A stretch of 64,000 nucleotides of DNA from Furcasterigmium furcatum (Eukaryota > Ascomycota > Sordariomycetes > Glomerellales > Plectosphaerellaceae). Below are positions 10,457-21,668 of this stretch, piece after piece (the first letter of the stretch is position 1; each line of letters begins with the position of its first letter). The notes beneath the pieces are model-generated. The model made no database searches. It was not told where the DNA came from and saw nothing but the letters and a program-made list of their open reading frames with translations. Made by a program: the position numbers and the translations under genes. The stretch lies in assembly GCA_001599815.1 (NCBI GenBank), contig BCIA01000004.1, positions 5,482,082 to 5,546,081 on the forward strand. Reading direction: 5' to 3'.

Positions 10457-11917
10457 ATGGCCAATCTTCCCAAGACCATGAAGGCTCTCCGGTACGTTCT
10501 ACCTTGACCTGGGGAGTGTTGGGCCGGGGGGATCCCGAGCCGAGGGACAGCGGCTCTCGAGACCGCTCAGGAACGATCAGCATGTGGCGGGTGCTAACAA
10601 CCAGCTAGCTACGAGAAGCCCGAGGACTACTCGATTGTCGAGGTCCCTCTGCCCGAGCTCCGCGAGAACGACATCCTGGTCAAGGTCAGGGCCTGCGGTG
10701 TCTGCGGTACCGGTAGGTCAATATGGTGTTGATGTGAGGAGAGCGGATGCTGACATGTTGTTAGATCTGGTATGAAGCTTGAGCAATGACAAGATGCCGT
10801 GGGAGTGTTTTCTAACCAATTGAGCAGCACATCCACGAGGGCGAGTTCATTGCCCAGTTCCCCCTGATTCCCGGCCACGAGACCGTTGGTGTTGTCGCCG
10901 CCGTCGGACCTGTAAGTGACATCTCACCACCACACATCGAACAACACATGGAGACTGACGCCGTGGCACAGAAAGTCAAGGGCTTCGAGATCGGCGACCG
11001 CGTCGCCGCCGACAACAGCGAGCTCTGCAATGAGTGCTTCTACTGCCGCCGCGGTGAGCTCCTCCTCTGCGAGAACTTCCACGCCCACGGTGTCACCATG
11101 AACGGCGGCTTCGCCGAGTACTGCGCCTATCCCGCCGGCAAGGTCTTCAAGTTCAACAACCTGACCGACGTCGACGCCACCCTCCTCGAGCCCGCCTCGT
11201 GCGCCTGCCACGGCCTCGACAAGATCCGCCCCCGCCTCGGCTCCAGCGTCCTCATGTTCGGCGCCGGCCCTACCGGCCTGATGCTCGCCCAGCTCATGCG
11301 CCACAACGGCGGCTGCAACGTCACCATCGCCGCTCCCGGCGGCCTCAAGATGGACCTGGCAAAGAGCCTCGAGGCCGCCGACCACTACGTCGAGCTGTCC
11401 CGCAGCGAGCCCGAGGCCCAGTTCGCCCAGCTCAAGAAGGACAACCCCTACGGCTTCGACGTCGTCGTCGAGGCGACCGGCTCCACCAAGATCCTGGAGG
11501 ATGCCATCCACTACGTCCGCCGTGGTGGTAAGCTCGTGGTCTACGGGTAGGTCGCCCCTTTTCATATCGGGTGACATCCATCTGCTAACACGGCCAACCA
11601 GCGTCTACGCCGATGCCGCCCGCGTCACCTGGCCCCCGGCCAAGATCTTCGGTGACGAGATCACCATCCTGGGCTCCTTCTCCGAGACCTACATGTTCCG
11701 TACGTATCCCCGGCGCGCCAGAGTGGGATAATGAGTCTGTTACTGACGAGCGCCCCCAGCCGCGACGATCGACTACCTCGACAGCGGCAAGGTCAAGACC
11801 GCCGGCATCGTCAACAAGACCTTCAAGCTCGAGCAGTTCGGCGAGGCCCTCGAGAGCATCAAGAACAAGAGCGCCATCAAGGCCTGCATCGTCTTCGACG
11901 ATGCCACCGGCGTGTAA
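10457..11917 (+). CDS. Zinc-dependent NAD(P) polyol dehydrogenase (D-arabinitol/sorbitol type, MDR family)
   Basis: Seven exons: 10457-10491, 10609-10712, 10765-10769 (5 nt), 10828-10911, 10972-11546, 11602-11699 and 11760-11917; total 352 residues. Catalytic zinc ligands are expected at C41 (VRACGVCGTD) and H65-E66 (PGHE). The structural zinc lobe is complete with C95, C98, C101 and C109 (ELCNECFYCRRGELLLC). The nucleotide-binding motif is FGAGPTGLMLAQL. Overall it looks like fungal ARD1-type D-arabinitol dehydrogenases rather than L-arabinitol or xylitol dehydrogenases, but substrate cannot be read from sequence. The reaction would be oxidation of a sugar alcohol to a ketose in the cytosol. 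The micro-exon supplies AT CTG and restores GTDLHIHEGE, a conserved stretch, so it is needed. Confidence 0.85.
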
Positions 11918-13100
11918 GACATGGGCTGTAAGCTCGCTGTTCAAGTATCGGGCCCAGGCCCAGGTCATGCGTGACGAATGATGAATGAGGAATGGAAAAT
12001 TACTGTATACGTGCAAGGCAATTCTTGCCAGAAAATAAACGAAACGAATCCTGACATTGTTCCTCATGTTAAGTGAAGCAGAGGATATGTTCAACGCTTA
12101 CCCCCTGTCCGCCAGGTGATGGATATCGATGGAGGGCGACAGATCCAGAGCAAGGCTGTGACAATGAAGTGAGAGCTCATGTCAATATACTGAATCTGTA
12201 CCGAGAAGGGATTGAACCATGCGAGGCCCGATGGGATGTTGCATTCTCAGTGTGCCCTTTGCGAGGCCGACATGTCGAAATGGCAAGAGGACTCCATTCT
12301 CGAGTCCGAAAACAGGTAAAGATCTAGAATCTGGTGCTTCTAGCCTAATAGCAAAAGGAATATTGGCCATGGACCTGGTCGTCTTTTTGAGAGTGGCGAA
12401 AAGACCAGGCGATCAGCGCTGGATTGACTTGGATATTGATGGCCTTGGAGGTTGGGAGAAAACCGCTGGAGTCGTCCCAAGCGCCGAACGAGCAACTGAA
12501 CACGAGCTGCCAGCGGCCCAGAATTCAGGTGCCAATCGCTCCTCCAACCACCGAATACGAGATTCCAGCTGGCAGCCTGGAGTCTCCTCACGCACGACGG
12601 TTTCCCGTGCGGTGGAACTCCGTGCTGTGCCGTTCTCCATGTTCTTCTTCTTCTGACATGGTCATATCCACATCGCTTTCGCGACCGTTGAATCTCTCCG
12701 ACTCGCACTCGTTTCGGTCGCGTGATGGGGATGCCGTGTTCGTGCCGCGAGTATCCTCAGCCAACACTAAATGAAGTGCCAGCCCGATTCTGACATCGCA
12801 GGAATCGCTACTCTGCTCGAAAATACGCCCTGCCCTTATTTGCCGCGCAATGTCGCCTGTCCAGCTTGCATTGCCGCCGACTTAGGTTGAAGCTGGGACC
12901 GAGAGTGGCCAACAACACCACGAAAGGTGCGACGAGACCATTTGGGATCCCCCCGTCTCATGGACACGTGAGTCGCATTCCGCCGCTCTGGTTCCCATTA
13001 GGAACACAGTCGCACCGCGGCGGAAGGAGCCGTGCCTGATGCTCCTGCCCACCGGCTGCCCGTGCTTGGTGGATGCTCCTTCCCACTGGAAGCCGTAGCC
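11918..13100. other. Intergenic region between polyol dehydrogenase and HECT ligase
   Basis: A 1.2-kb stretch between two plus-strand genes. Its left end holds the dehydrogenase 3' UTR with an AATAAA signal at 12034-12039; the right end is the HECT ligase promoter and leader. No gene-like ORF was recognised. Confidence 0.45.
12034..12039 (+). terminator. Polyadenylation signal AATAAA of the polyol dehydrogenase
   Basis: A perfect AATAAA lies about 117 nt after the stop codon, in an A/T-enriched 3' UTR. The position is normal for a fungal poly(A) signal. Confidence 0.5.
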
Positions 13101-16100
13101 ATGGCTGCTCCATGGTCGAGTCGCCGTCCGCCGCCACCGCCGAAGACCGATGCGAACCCACGACAACAACACCACAATCGCCATCCTCCCTCCTCCTCCC
13201 CCTCCTCCCCGGCCCCCGGCAGACCATCAAATGACCTGGTCGCACGATTGCACAACACCTCAATCAATGCCCCGCCTAGCCAGCTCGCAGGGCTGCCCAA
13301 CTTCAACATCCACCTCAACGCTGACTCGAGCTCCTCCGAATCCGACATTCACCCCTCCAGACCCCGCCGTCGCCCGAACCATTCGCGATCCATGAGCCAC
13401 CCGTTTCCCTCTCTTTTCTCCAGCAAGAAGAAGCGCCACGATTTCTCGGACTCGTCCGACGATGATACCCCCATGACCAATCCACCACCGCCCCAGGGCC
13501 ATACAAGAGGGAACATGAGCCGGGACTTTGCCACAGGCCATTGCATGACCTGCAATGCCCTCGTGCGCTGGCCGAGAGACTTGAGAGTCTTCAAGTGCTC
13601 TGTCTGCGTCACCATCAACGACCTCCGTCCCGACGATCAGCCCGAGCAGAGACAAGATGTCGGCCCCAGGTGGCTTCGAAGTCCTGCACAACCCCAACCG
13701 CATCCCCAGCCAACTTCGGCCTCGCCCACCAAACGCCCCCTCCGACCCGCGGACAACCCCGAGCCGAAGGAGATTCTGGTTGAACACACCAAAGGACTGG
13801 TGCAGCAGTGTCTCCGGTCATACATGGGCCGGACTGTTTACAGGACTGGGCCAGACTCCTCTCAGCCGTCAAATGCGGCATCTGAGCAGCAAACTCCAGT
13901 TAGAACAGGGCATTCTCAGATTTCTGGCCCAGATGGAAGCGGGCCGACTCGGTCAACCTCGACATGGAACACAACAGGCGACTCGCCGGCCAAGTACATG
14001 TTCAGCGAGCAGCCGACACTTCACCCAGATTCCCACCGCATGGCAACCGTGTCCCCTCTCAGATCATACTCCTATTCATACCCTGAGCGCCCCTCCCTTC
14101 AGACACTGCTCCCTGAAACACCGGGAAGCAGGCCTTCTGGGGCTACTCCGAGGCAAGATTTGGACGGCAAGCGCGCATTCAAGCCTGTCGAGGACTACAT
14201 TACCGCCTGTTTCGGCTCCTTCAACTGCGTCAACTCATCGTTCTTGGTTCGGCGACCCTCTCCCGCGGGCCCTTCCAATGAAGCGCCTAGAAGGCCATCC
14301 ACTGTCACCCGCCAAGAGACCAGGAACCAGGAATCGAATATATGTGATCTCGACCCCAAGCTGCTGCTACTGGGAGATGTCGCGGAGAACGGCATGTGGT
14401 GGACTGGAGACCAAGTCGATGGTCGTGAGCCCGTAAAGGGCGAGCCACGACGGGCTGGGCGGCCTTCACCGCTTCTGGTCTCATCCCGTTCACCACAGAT
14501 TGATTGGGAGCACCTGTCTGCCTGGTACCAGATCGTCATCAGTGCAGCTGAGAGTTGGACCTCGGTTTACGACGATCTTTATCGCCAGGATGCTTTTGAG
14601 CCGCTGTCGGCGGATGAGTTGGAGGTGCTTGAGAAAGATCTCCTGACTGCCCAGGATCACGTCCAGCGAGTCCTGTTGAAGGCTACAGAGATGCTGCTGA
14701 AACGACCCGGCCGGCCCATGGCTGATCCCGACAACATCAGGTTTCTCCTCATCATCATGGAGAACCCCCTCCTGCATGCCAACCCGCAGTACTTCCGCGG
14801 TACGCAGCAGAAGGACGGCAAGGGAATACACCAGGACCCTACCGTGGCCAGTGGACCATCGGCGAGAGGGGGCCCAGTTTCTGGGCAGCACTCGGGTATC
14901 ATCAAGCGAGTTATCGGCCTGGTGTCCAACTCATCCAATGCGTGCCAGACACATCTCATTGCATGGCTTTCACGCTTTTCGCAATCGGGATTCATGAAAA
15001 CGAAAGATCTCGTCAGTGGCTTCTTAACATATAGGATGCTCAGGCAAAATGGGAAGAAGCAGGAGTCCAACGTTGATATTATTAGCGGCCTGATTCCAAG
15101 CATGGGGGTCGGCCATTCTGCAGCCTCTCTGCATGCAGCTCTCGGTACCTCGTCTCGGTCTTCCAAGCAAGTCAAGAAGCAGCCGGAGAAGCCCACGTAT
15201 CACGAAGACTGGCAAATCAGGGCAGCCTCTCGCGTCGTGGCACTGCTCTTTGCCGCTAACAACACGCATGTCAAGCGACTGGACGGGCCTGGCGGGGATC
15301 TCATCCCCGTGTTACGCGGGGGCATTCACGCGCAAGGCCAGCGGCTTCCCACCAGTGACTTCTACATCAGCATGATCGATTACGCGGATCTGATTGCTGA
15401 TTTCGAGGCATGGGAGGCCAAAAGGGGCAAGTTTGCCTTCTGTCAGTATCCTTTCCTGCTCAGCATGTGGGCGAAATCACAAATCCTCGAGCACGATGCC
15501 CGCCGGCAGATGACGGAGAAGGCTCGGGATGCGTTCTTCGACAGCATCATGACAAGGAAAAATGTCACACAGTACCTCACCCTCGATGTTCGGCGAGACT
15601 GTCTTGTCGAAGATAGTCTCACAGCTGTAAGCGAAGTCATCGGGAGCGGGAGCCAGGACATTAAAAAACGACTGCGCATTGAGTTCAAGGGCGAAGAGGG
15701 ATACGATGCTGGCGGCTTGCGTAAGGAGTGGTTTCTGCTCCTCGTTCGTGAGGTCTTCAATCCAGATCACGGTAAGTCTTTGAGCAGAATCAGAAGCAGG
15801 TGAATGTACTGACACAGCAAAGGCCTGTTCATTTACGACGAGGACAGTCAGTTCTGCTATTTTAACCCCAACTCCTTCGAGACGTCGGATCAATTCTTCC
15901 TCGTCGGCGTGGTCCTGGGACTTGCGATCTACAACTCTACTATTCTCGATGTCGCCTTGCCTCCATTCGCCTATCGCAAGCTCATCATGGCCGCCCCCAT
16001 CGCGTCCGCAGTAAACCCTGCCCAGCCAAGACCTATCATGACCTACCGCCTTGAAGATTTGGCCGAGTACCGACCTCGACTTGCCGCAGGTCTGAAGCAA

Positions 16101-16745
16101 CTTCTTGATTTCGAGGGCGACGTCGAGGGCACGTTCGGTCTTGACTTTGTCGTCCCTGTTGAGAAATACGGCACCGTCCTGCAAGTTCCTCTATGTCCTG
16201 GGGGAGAGAAGAAACCCGTCAACAGTGCAAATCGCAAAGAATTCGTCGATTTGTACGTCAGACATTTACTAGACATTGCTGTATCGCGGCAGTTTGAACC
16301 CTTCAAACGAGGTTTCTACACTGTCTGTGGAGGAAATGCGTTCTCTCTGTTTAGACCCGAGGAGATTGAGCTTCTCGTCAGGGGCTCAGATGCTGCCCTG
16401 GACGTTGACTCTCTCCGAGGCGTTGCGGAGTACGACAATTGGGGAACGAAGCGACCCGACGGAACCGAACCTGTCATTTCGTGGTTCTGGGATACTTTCA
16501 AGAATGCTACGCCCAAGGAGCAACGCAAGCTCCTCTTGTTTATTACTGGAAGCGACCGAGTACCCGCTATGGGCGCTGCTCTCCTTCCCATCAAGATTTC
16601 ATGTCTCGGCGACGACGAAGACAGATACCCGATTGCTCGGACTTGTTTCAACATGTTGTCGCTCCGGCGTTACGCGACGCGGGAGCGGTTAGAGAGGATG
16701 CTGTGGACGGCAGTCCACGAGAGCGAGGGCTTTGGCTTGAAATGA
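13101..16745 (+). CDS. HECT-domain E3 ubiquitin ligase, Hul4-like
   Basis: Exons 13101-15771 and 15823-16745 (donor GTAAGT, acceptor AAAG) give 1197 residues. The C-terminal ~350 residues are a HECT domain: FKGEEGYDAGGLRKEWF, then IYDEDSQFCYFNP, and the catalytic cysteine at residue 1165 in ARTCFNMLSLRRY, 32 residues from the end, which is ESEGFGLK as in active HECT ligases. Near residue 150 a Cys4 motif (HCMTCNALVRWPRDLRVFKC then SVC) suggests a small zinc ribbon. The first 150 residues are low-complexity. The start at 13101 has a strong context (GCCATGG); an upstream in-frame ATG at 13032 would add 23 residues. Resemblance to yeast Hul4 is an inference from the HECT region and length. Substrates are unknown. 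Confidence 0.85.
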
Positions 16746-17037
16746 AGATCGATTCGAGGCAAATCGATACAGTGCCGAAAGCACAACGGACCCTGGAGTT
16801 CAAAGGTACATGGCAGCATGGAAGGCACGGAAAGCATATGCATCACTTTACTCCTGAACATGACCTGTTTCCACCGAGATACGAGTTTGAATATCACGAC
16901 ACCGCTTTCGCACCGGAAGCAAGAATCATTTTCAAGGAGGCTTGCCCCATGTGAGATTGTGCTCAACAAGATCCCATGTTGATACAATGTACTTTTACAG
17001 GTGATCATACATTTTCCCCGCTACTCCTGACGACCTC

Positions 17038-17651
17038 TCATGTGGTAGATGCAGATTCTCTTGCCGCTTTCAGCATATCCTCCTCTTTCTTGATGGCATC
17101 CAATCGTGCCTTAACCATGGCGCGGTCCTTGTCTCCCTGGCGCTTGAAGTCTTCCGTCGCACGTAGCTCCTCGACCTCCTCGGGCGTGGGTGTGACGGGC
17201 TCGGCGCGGGTCTCAGCTAGGAATGCCTCGAGGATCTCATCCGAGTGCTTGTTCTTCATGTCGATTTTGACGACCCGCTCGTCGGCGGCGGGTGCGACGG
17301 CCTTGGAGGAGTCGATGGCGGAGGAGGGGGGCTGGACGCGGGAGACGGGCTCGGCCCCTGCTGCCGGGTTGGAGGACTGGAAGTAGATGGACATGACGCT
17401 TGCGCCTTCGTTGTTTTCCTTGCGATTGACGATCATGGGGACGGCAGGGTTGTAGTATTTGAGTCGAGGGAGTACTTCTCGCCAGAATTTCCTGGAGGCG
17501 GAGGTCAGAGGAGCAGCTTCCGGACGATGGGGTGGTAGGGGACGGACTTGGGACCCATGTGGCCATCACCGGTCTTCCTGGCGAATTCCATGTGAATTCT
17601 TGTTATTGAGGGGGGGAGAACTGCGGCGCCGGGGCCGTAGCGTATGCTCAT
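17038..17651 (-). CDS. Mitochondrial large-subunit ribosomal protein mL61 (MRP49-like)
   Basis: Exons 17651-17548 and 17491-17038 give 185 residues. The joined N-terminal region reads ITRIHMEFARKTGDGHMGPK followed by KFWREVLPRLKYYNPAVPM, the pattern of the L51/S25/CI-B8 thioredoxin-like fold shared by MRP49, mL43, mS25 and NDUFA2. The long charged C-terminal extension (residues about 120-185, helical, Glu/Lys-rich) is common in fungal mitoribosomal proteins. The intron uses the weak donor GTCCGT, chosen because it gives GPKKFWRE in frame. Among family members MRP49/mL61 is the best match by pattern; mS25 is an alternative. It diverges from GEP3. Confidence 0.7.
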
Positions 17652-18084
17652 GATCTGGATGACCGGGTTAGCTGTGGTCTTCGTCATGCCCGAATCTGGT
17701 TCGTTCGAGGGGTTCGTACTTTCTGAGAGCATTGTCAGTACATGTCAACTTGAAATAGAACGGTGGGAGAACTTACTGTGCGCAGCTGATGCCATCGCGA
17801 CGATGCTCCTGTGCCGACCATCTTGGGAATTGGATCGCAGGTCTTCAACTGGATTGGGTCCCCAGAGCTCACGGCGTCAAGGTATCTCGAGTCGCGTGGT
17901 TCAGGATCGCCAGAAAATTGTCCGTCGTCCAATGCGGTCCGAGGATTACCCCGATTGCGATCGACGGTTGCTTATCTTATCTTATCGCTCCAGGGTCGTC
18001 TCGAAATTTTGGGGGATCTCCTGTTTGGGATCTCATGCTTGGACCTTGACAGACCATTTTTGGCCGTTGTATTTTTACGAAAGG
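17652..18084. promoter_or_regulatory. Divergent promoter region of mL61 and GEP3
   Basis: A 433-bp stretch between start codons. An open frame runs through it into GEP3, but no family resemblance appears before the Met at 18085. Both neighbours serve the mitochondrial ribosome, so shared regulation is plausible. Confidence 0.4.
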
Positions 18085-20351
18085 ATGCATCGCGCGTTGT
18101 CTTCACGATGGCTGAGGAGCGCATTGAGCATCGGAGACCGCGCTGTCCTCACAGAGCTCCCAGGATTTCTTTGCCCGGCTCTGAGCCTCTCGGCGCATAG
18201 GACCGCTGGTCTCGTGACGCGAAGCAGGTCGCTTCCATATCGGACCCAGCAACGATGCCTTCACGTCAGGACGGAGGATTCTGAACGTCTGGAAGAACAC
18301 GAAACCGCAAAGGAACACGATGCAACGAATGAAGGGTCTTCTTCGCGAGCGTTGCCGCTACAGTGTCACGGATGCGGTGCCTTCAGCCAAACCAGCGACC
18401 CCGAGGTCGCTGGATACTACGACATGAACCGCAAAGCTGTCAAGAAGTTCACAAGCATGGACGAGGATTCCACGCCGGCGTTGAAGACACCTGAAGAAGA
18501 CTTTGTTGTTGACCAAGCCTTGAAAGGCGTGGACGAGGAGAAGCTGGCAGAGCTGGGCATCGACCCGAAGACGCTGCACCATGGGGACGAACTGGATCCG
18601 CATGCGACTTGTGAGTAGTCGTGGCTCTCTCTTGTCGCGGATTTGATGCTAACACTCCTCGAGTCCTGCCGAGATCGACGTCGACTCCCCTCTGCGACAG
18701 ATGCCACAACCTGATCCATCACTCGACCGGAAACCCGATCTTCCATCCCTCCATTGACGCCCTGCGCGAGACTATCGAAGAGTCGCCGTTCAAACACAAC
18801 CACGTCTACCACATCATAGACGCCGCCGACTTCCCCATGTCCGTGATACCCCGCCTCCACCAGCTTCTGGGCGACATCAGCATGCGCCGCAAGAACCGGC
18901 GATCCAGGTCAGGTCGGTACTATAGCGACCGCCAGATCGAGATGAGCTTCATCATCACCCGCGCCGACCTCCTCGCGCCGAAGGAGGAGCAAGTAAACTC
19001 CCTCATGCCCTATCTGCGACAGGTGCTGCGTGACTCCTTGGGCGAGTTTGGAAAGGGAATCCGTCTTGGCAATCTCAAGTGCGTCAGCGCAAAGAGGGCT
19101 TGGTGGACGAAGGAGCTCAAGCAGGAGATCTACAGGCGGGGNGGCGCTGGATGGATGGTCGGCAAGGTCAACGTTGGGAAAAGTCAGCTGTTCGAGGCCG
19201 TGTTCCCCAAGGGCACGACCGTCGACATGCCCTCGTCGAGGAGCCCGATCGAGGTCTCCATGTTTGCTCGGGAGGAAGACGCCAAGTACCTCGAGGATGA
19301 CCTCTTCGATAGGGATGACGACCGGCTGGAGATCGGGTCTCTTCTACCTCCGGCGCGCTCGGAAGTGAACTACCCAGAGATGCCCACCGTCTCCTCCCTC
19401 CCCGGAACCACGGCGTCCCCCATCCGCATCCCCTTTGGTAACGGAAAGGGCGAGCTGATCGACCTTCCTGGCATGGCGCGAAGCGATCTCGAACTATTCA
19501 TCCAGGAAGAGCATCGCCAGTCTACCATCATGCAGAAGCGAATCAAGCCGGAGCAGTACTCGATCAAGCCCGGCCAGTCTCTGCTCCTCGGAGGCCTGAT
19601 TCGCATCACGCCCCGGACCCCTGATCTCATCTTCCTCGGGTACAATTTCACGCCGCTCAGCGAGCATCTCTCCTCGACTTGGAAGGCCGCCGCTGTTCAG
19701 GAGCAGACTCGCGAGAACCCCAGGCAGGTGAACATCGCCACCCCGGAGGCAGCTTCGAAGATGGCACATGCCGGGACGTTCCTGCTGCGGCACGACGTGA
19801 CGAAGCTCCGCGCTGGGCCGATTACCCGCAGCAACGCGATCAACATCAAAGTCGACAGGCTGCCCTACCGAGTCCTCTCGACGGACATCCTGATCGAGGG
19901 CATCGGATGGGTGGAGGTGACCGCGCAGGTCCGCACGAGAGACCTTTACGACCGCTCCAAGCGGATCGATACGTCGGCACCCCCGCCAAAGCCGGAGCCG
20001 GTACCAGAGCCAGAGCCAGAGGACACCACGCCTGTGGATCCCTTTGAGGCCATGGCGAGGAGGGTCGTTGACGAGAGGTCTGCAAAGGACAAGAAGAAGC
20101 CCGAGCCGGTAGTGGAGAAGAAGAAGAAGACCGAAGAACAGCCCAACGAGCCAGAGTTGAACTGGCCCGTCATCGATGTCTTCAGCCCCCTGGGCAAGTT
20201 CATCGGCTCCCGGGCGCCCCTCAACGGGTGGATGCTGAACAAGCCGAAGATACAGGCCAAGCACAAGAGGGCCCGGCCCAGAAAGAGCATGAAGGGCGCG
20301 AAGAAGAGGGAGAAGATCGCCCGCAGGGCAGCCGCGGCTGCGACGGCATGA
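18085..20351 (+). CDS. GEP3: Gep3/Mtg3, YqeH-type circularly permuted mitochondrial GTPase
   Basis: Exons 18085-18610 and 18664-20351 give 737 residues. The order of motifs is permuted as in YqeH: a zinc finger first (C94-x2-C97 and C186-x2-C189, CHGCG and CDRC), then G4-like TRAD, then G1 (GKVNVGKS, about residue 340), then G3 DLPG. The Met-His-Arg start with Arg/Ser-rich 60 residues is a mitochondrial presequence. Known role: Gep3/Mtg3 acts in maturation of the small mitochondrial ribosomal subunit and interacts genetically with prohibitins. The C-terminus is basic (KKREKIARRAAAAAT), fitting rRNA binding. An ambiguous base at 19142 falls in codon GGN, which is Gly whatever the base, so the protein is unaffected. 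The intron acceptor CGAG was chosen to give FLPRSTSTPLCDRC. Confidence 0.85.
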
Positions 20352-20834
20352 GATCTCCTCGCGTCATGATTTGACATCTCCCACGCACACATACTGTAAA
20401 CATATTGTACATCCCCTGTATTACCACTACCTAGCGCTGGAGTATAATAAATAGAACCGTGTAATATGGTAAGAACCTACGCTATCAAGGACGGAGGCGT
20501 GCCGCCTCTCATCCCCCAAATATCCCACGGCGAGACTGCCGCTGCGTCCCGCAATACCGCGCCGTGTCATGTACCAGTCCTTCCCATTTCCAGGTAGAAG
20601 GACCTGACCCTGTTTTCAACCCCGCAAACATTTGATCCGAGGGTATCAGCCTATGATATGTGAACCGCAGACGCCTGTAATGACAAGAGCCGGAAATAAG
20701 AGCATAGAGAATAACAGTCGCCAAAACCACGGGGAACCATGGCAGTTCCCCCCTCACGTCAGAGTGACATGAAAACCCGAGCCGGAACACCCCCAATGGA
20801 CGTGAGCATCATTGCAGTGGGAAATCCCACCGTA
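20352..20834. other. Intergenic region between convergent GEP3 and the HTH gene
   Basis: This 483-bp stretch holds the 3' UTRs of two convergent genes, with AATAAA at 20446-20451 for GEP3. No gene was recognised. Confidence 0.5.
20446..20451 (+). terminator. Polyadenylation signal AATAAA of GEP3
   Basis: AATAAA sits about 95 nt after the GEP3 stop codon in a locally A/T-rich segment. Confidence 0.5.
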
Positions 20835-21668
20835 CTAAGACGGCTGCACCAGCTCGCGGAAGCGGACGTAGAACGTCTCGGGGTCCAGCCCCTCCTGCTG
20901 CAGGGCCGACAGCTTGTCGATCTGCTGCTGGCGCCTGGCCGCCTCGAGTTCGCGCTGGACTTCCCACTTTGCGCTGACGATCGCGGCCTTGCGCAGGTCG
21001 AGCTCCGCCTCGGCGGCGTTTCGCGATGCCTCGGGCATGCTGCGGTACTCGGCCTTGAGGCGTTCGAGGTCGAGGCCGCTGGCGGGCGGTCCGTTGGGAC
21101 TCGCGCCCGCGGCGCCGGGGGGCATGATCTCGTTGAGCAGGTCTCGCGCGCGGGCCTGCGCGCGGGCCTGAGGGTCGCCCGGGAGCGTAGGCGTGATGTT
21201 GCTGATCGGTCTCGGGAGGGGAGGGCCAGTACCCTGGGGTTGTTGGTGGGCGTGCTGTTGATGATGAGGGTGCTTCTGCTGCTGGAGGGCGTTGGGGACC
21301 TGTTGCGAGGGTACGGCGCCGGGGAGGCCGCGTTGAGGTTGTGCCGTGGGCGCGAGGGGGTTCCCGGCGCCTGCAGCAGCAGCGGCTAGGGGATGGCCGG
21401 CGAGGGCGGCGGTGACATCGAGGTCGCGGTGGGCATCGAGGTTCGGGGAGGGCGAGGGAGAATCATCGGAGCCGGCAGTTGCGCGCAGGCGGGCGCCGGC
21501 AGCGCCAGCGGCACCCGCTGCTGTCTTTGAACGACGGAGGGTGGTCTTGATGGTGTTGAAGGGGACGTCGGGCAGGAGCTTGTGGATCTTCTTTGCGCCG
21601 TAGCCGGTGGCGCGAAGCTCGAAGATGCGTGCGCGAAGGGCAGGGTCGAGCTGGCGACCGCGGACCAT
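20835..21668 (-). CDS. HTH protein with transposase-type N-terminus and C-terminal coiled coil; function unknown
   Basis: A single exon of 277 residues. Residues 1-48 (MVRGRQLDPALRARIFELRA, then GYGAKKIHKLLPDVPFNTIK) look like the homeodomain-like HTH at the start of Tc1/mariner-type transposases: an initial helix, a turn with Gly, and a recognition helix ending in TIKTTLRRSK. No DDE/DDD catalytic domain follows. Residues 50-165 are Ala/Pro/Gln/His-rich low complexity; residues 170-265 are predicted helical with charged heptad-like spacing (LDLERLKAEYRSMPEASRNA, then KWEVQRELEAARRQQQIDKL). A DNA-binding protein derived from a transposase is the best guess. It could also be an ordinary fungal regulator of similar fold. 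Codon use looks like its neighbours, which argues against a recent insertion. Confidence 0.65.
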   Translation of the reverse strand: MVRGRQLDPALRARIFELRATGYGAKKIHKLLPDVPFNTIKTTLRRSKTAAGAAGAAGARLRATAGSDDSPSPSPNLDAHRDLDVTAALAGHPLAAAAAGAGNPLAPTAQPQRGLPGAVPSQQVPNALQQQKHPHHQQHAHQQPQGTGPPLPRPISNITPTLPGDPQARAQARARDLLNEIMPPGAAGASPNGPPASGLDLERLKAEYRSMPEASRNAAEAELDLRKAAIVSAKWEVQRELEAARRQQQIDKLSALQQEGLDPETFYVRFRELVQPS

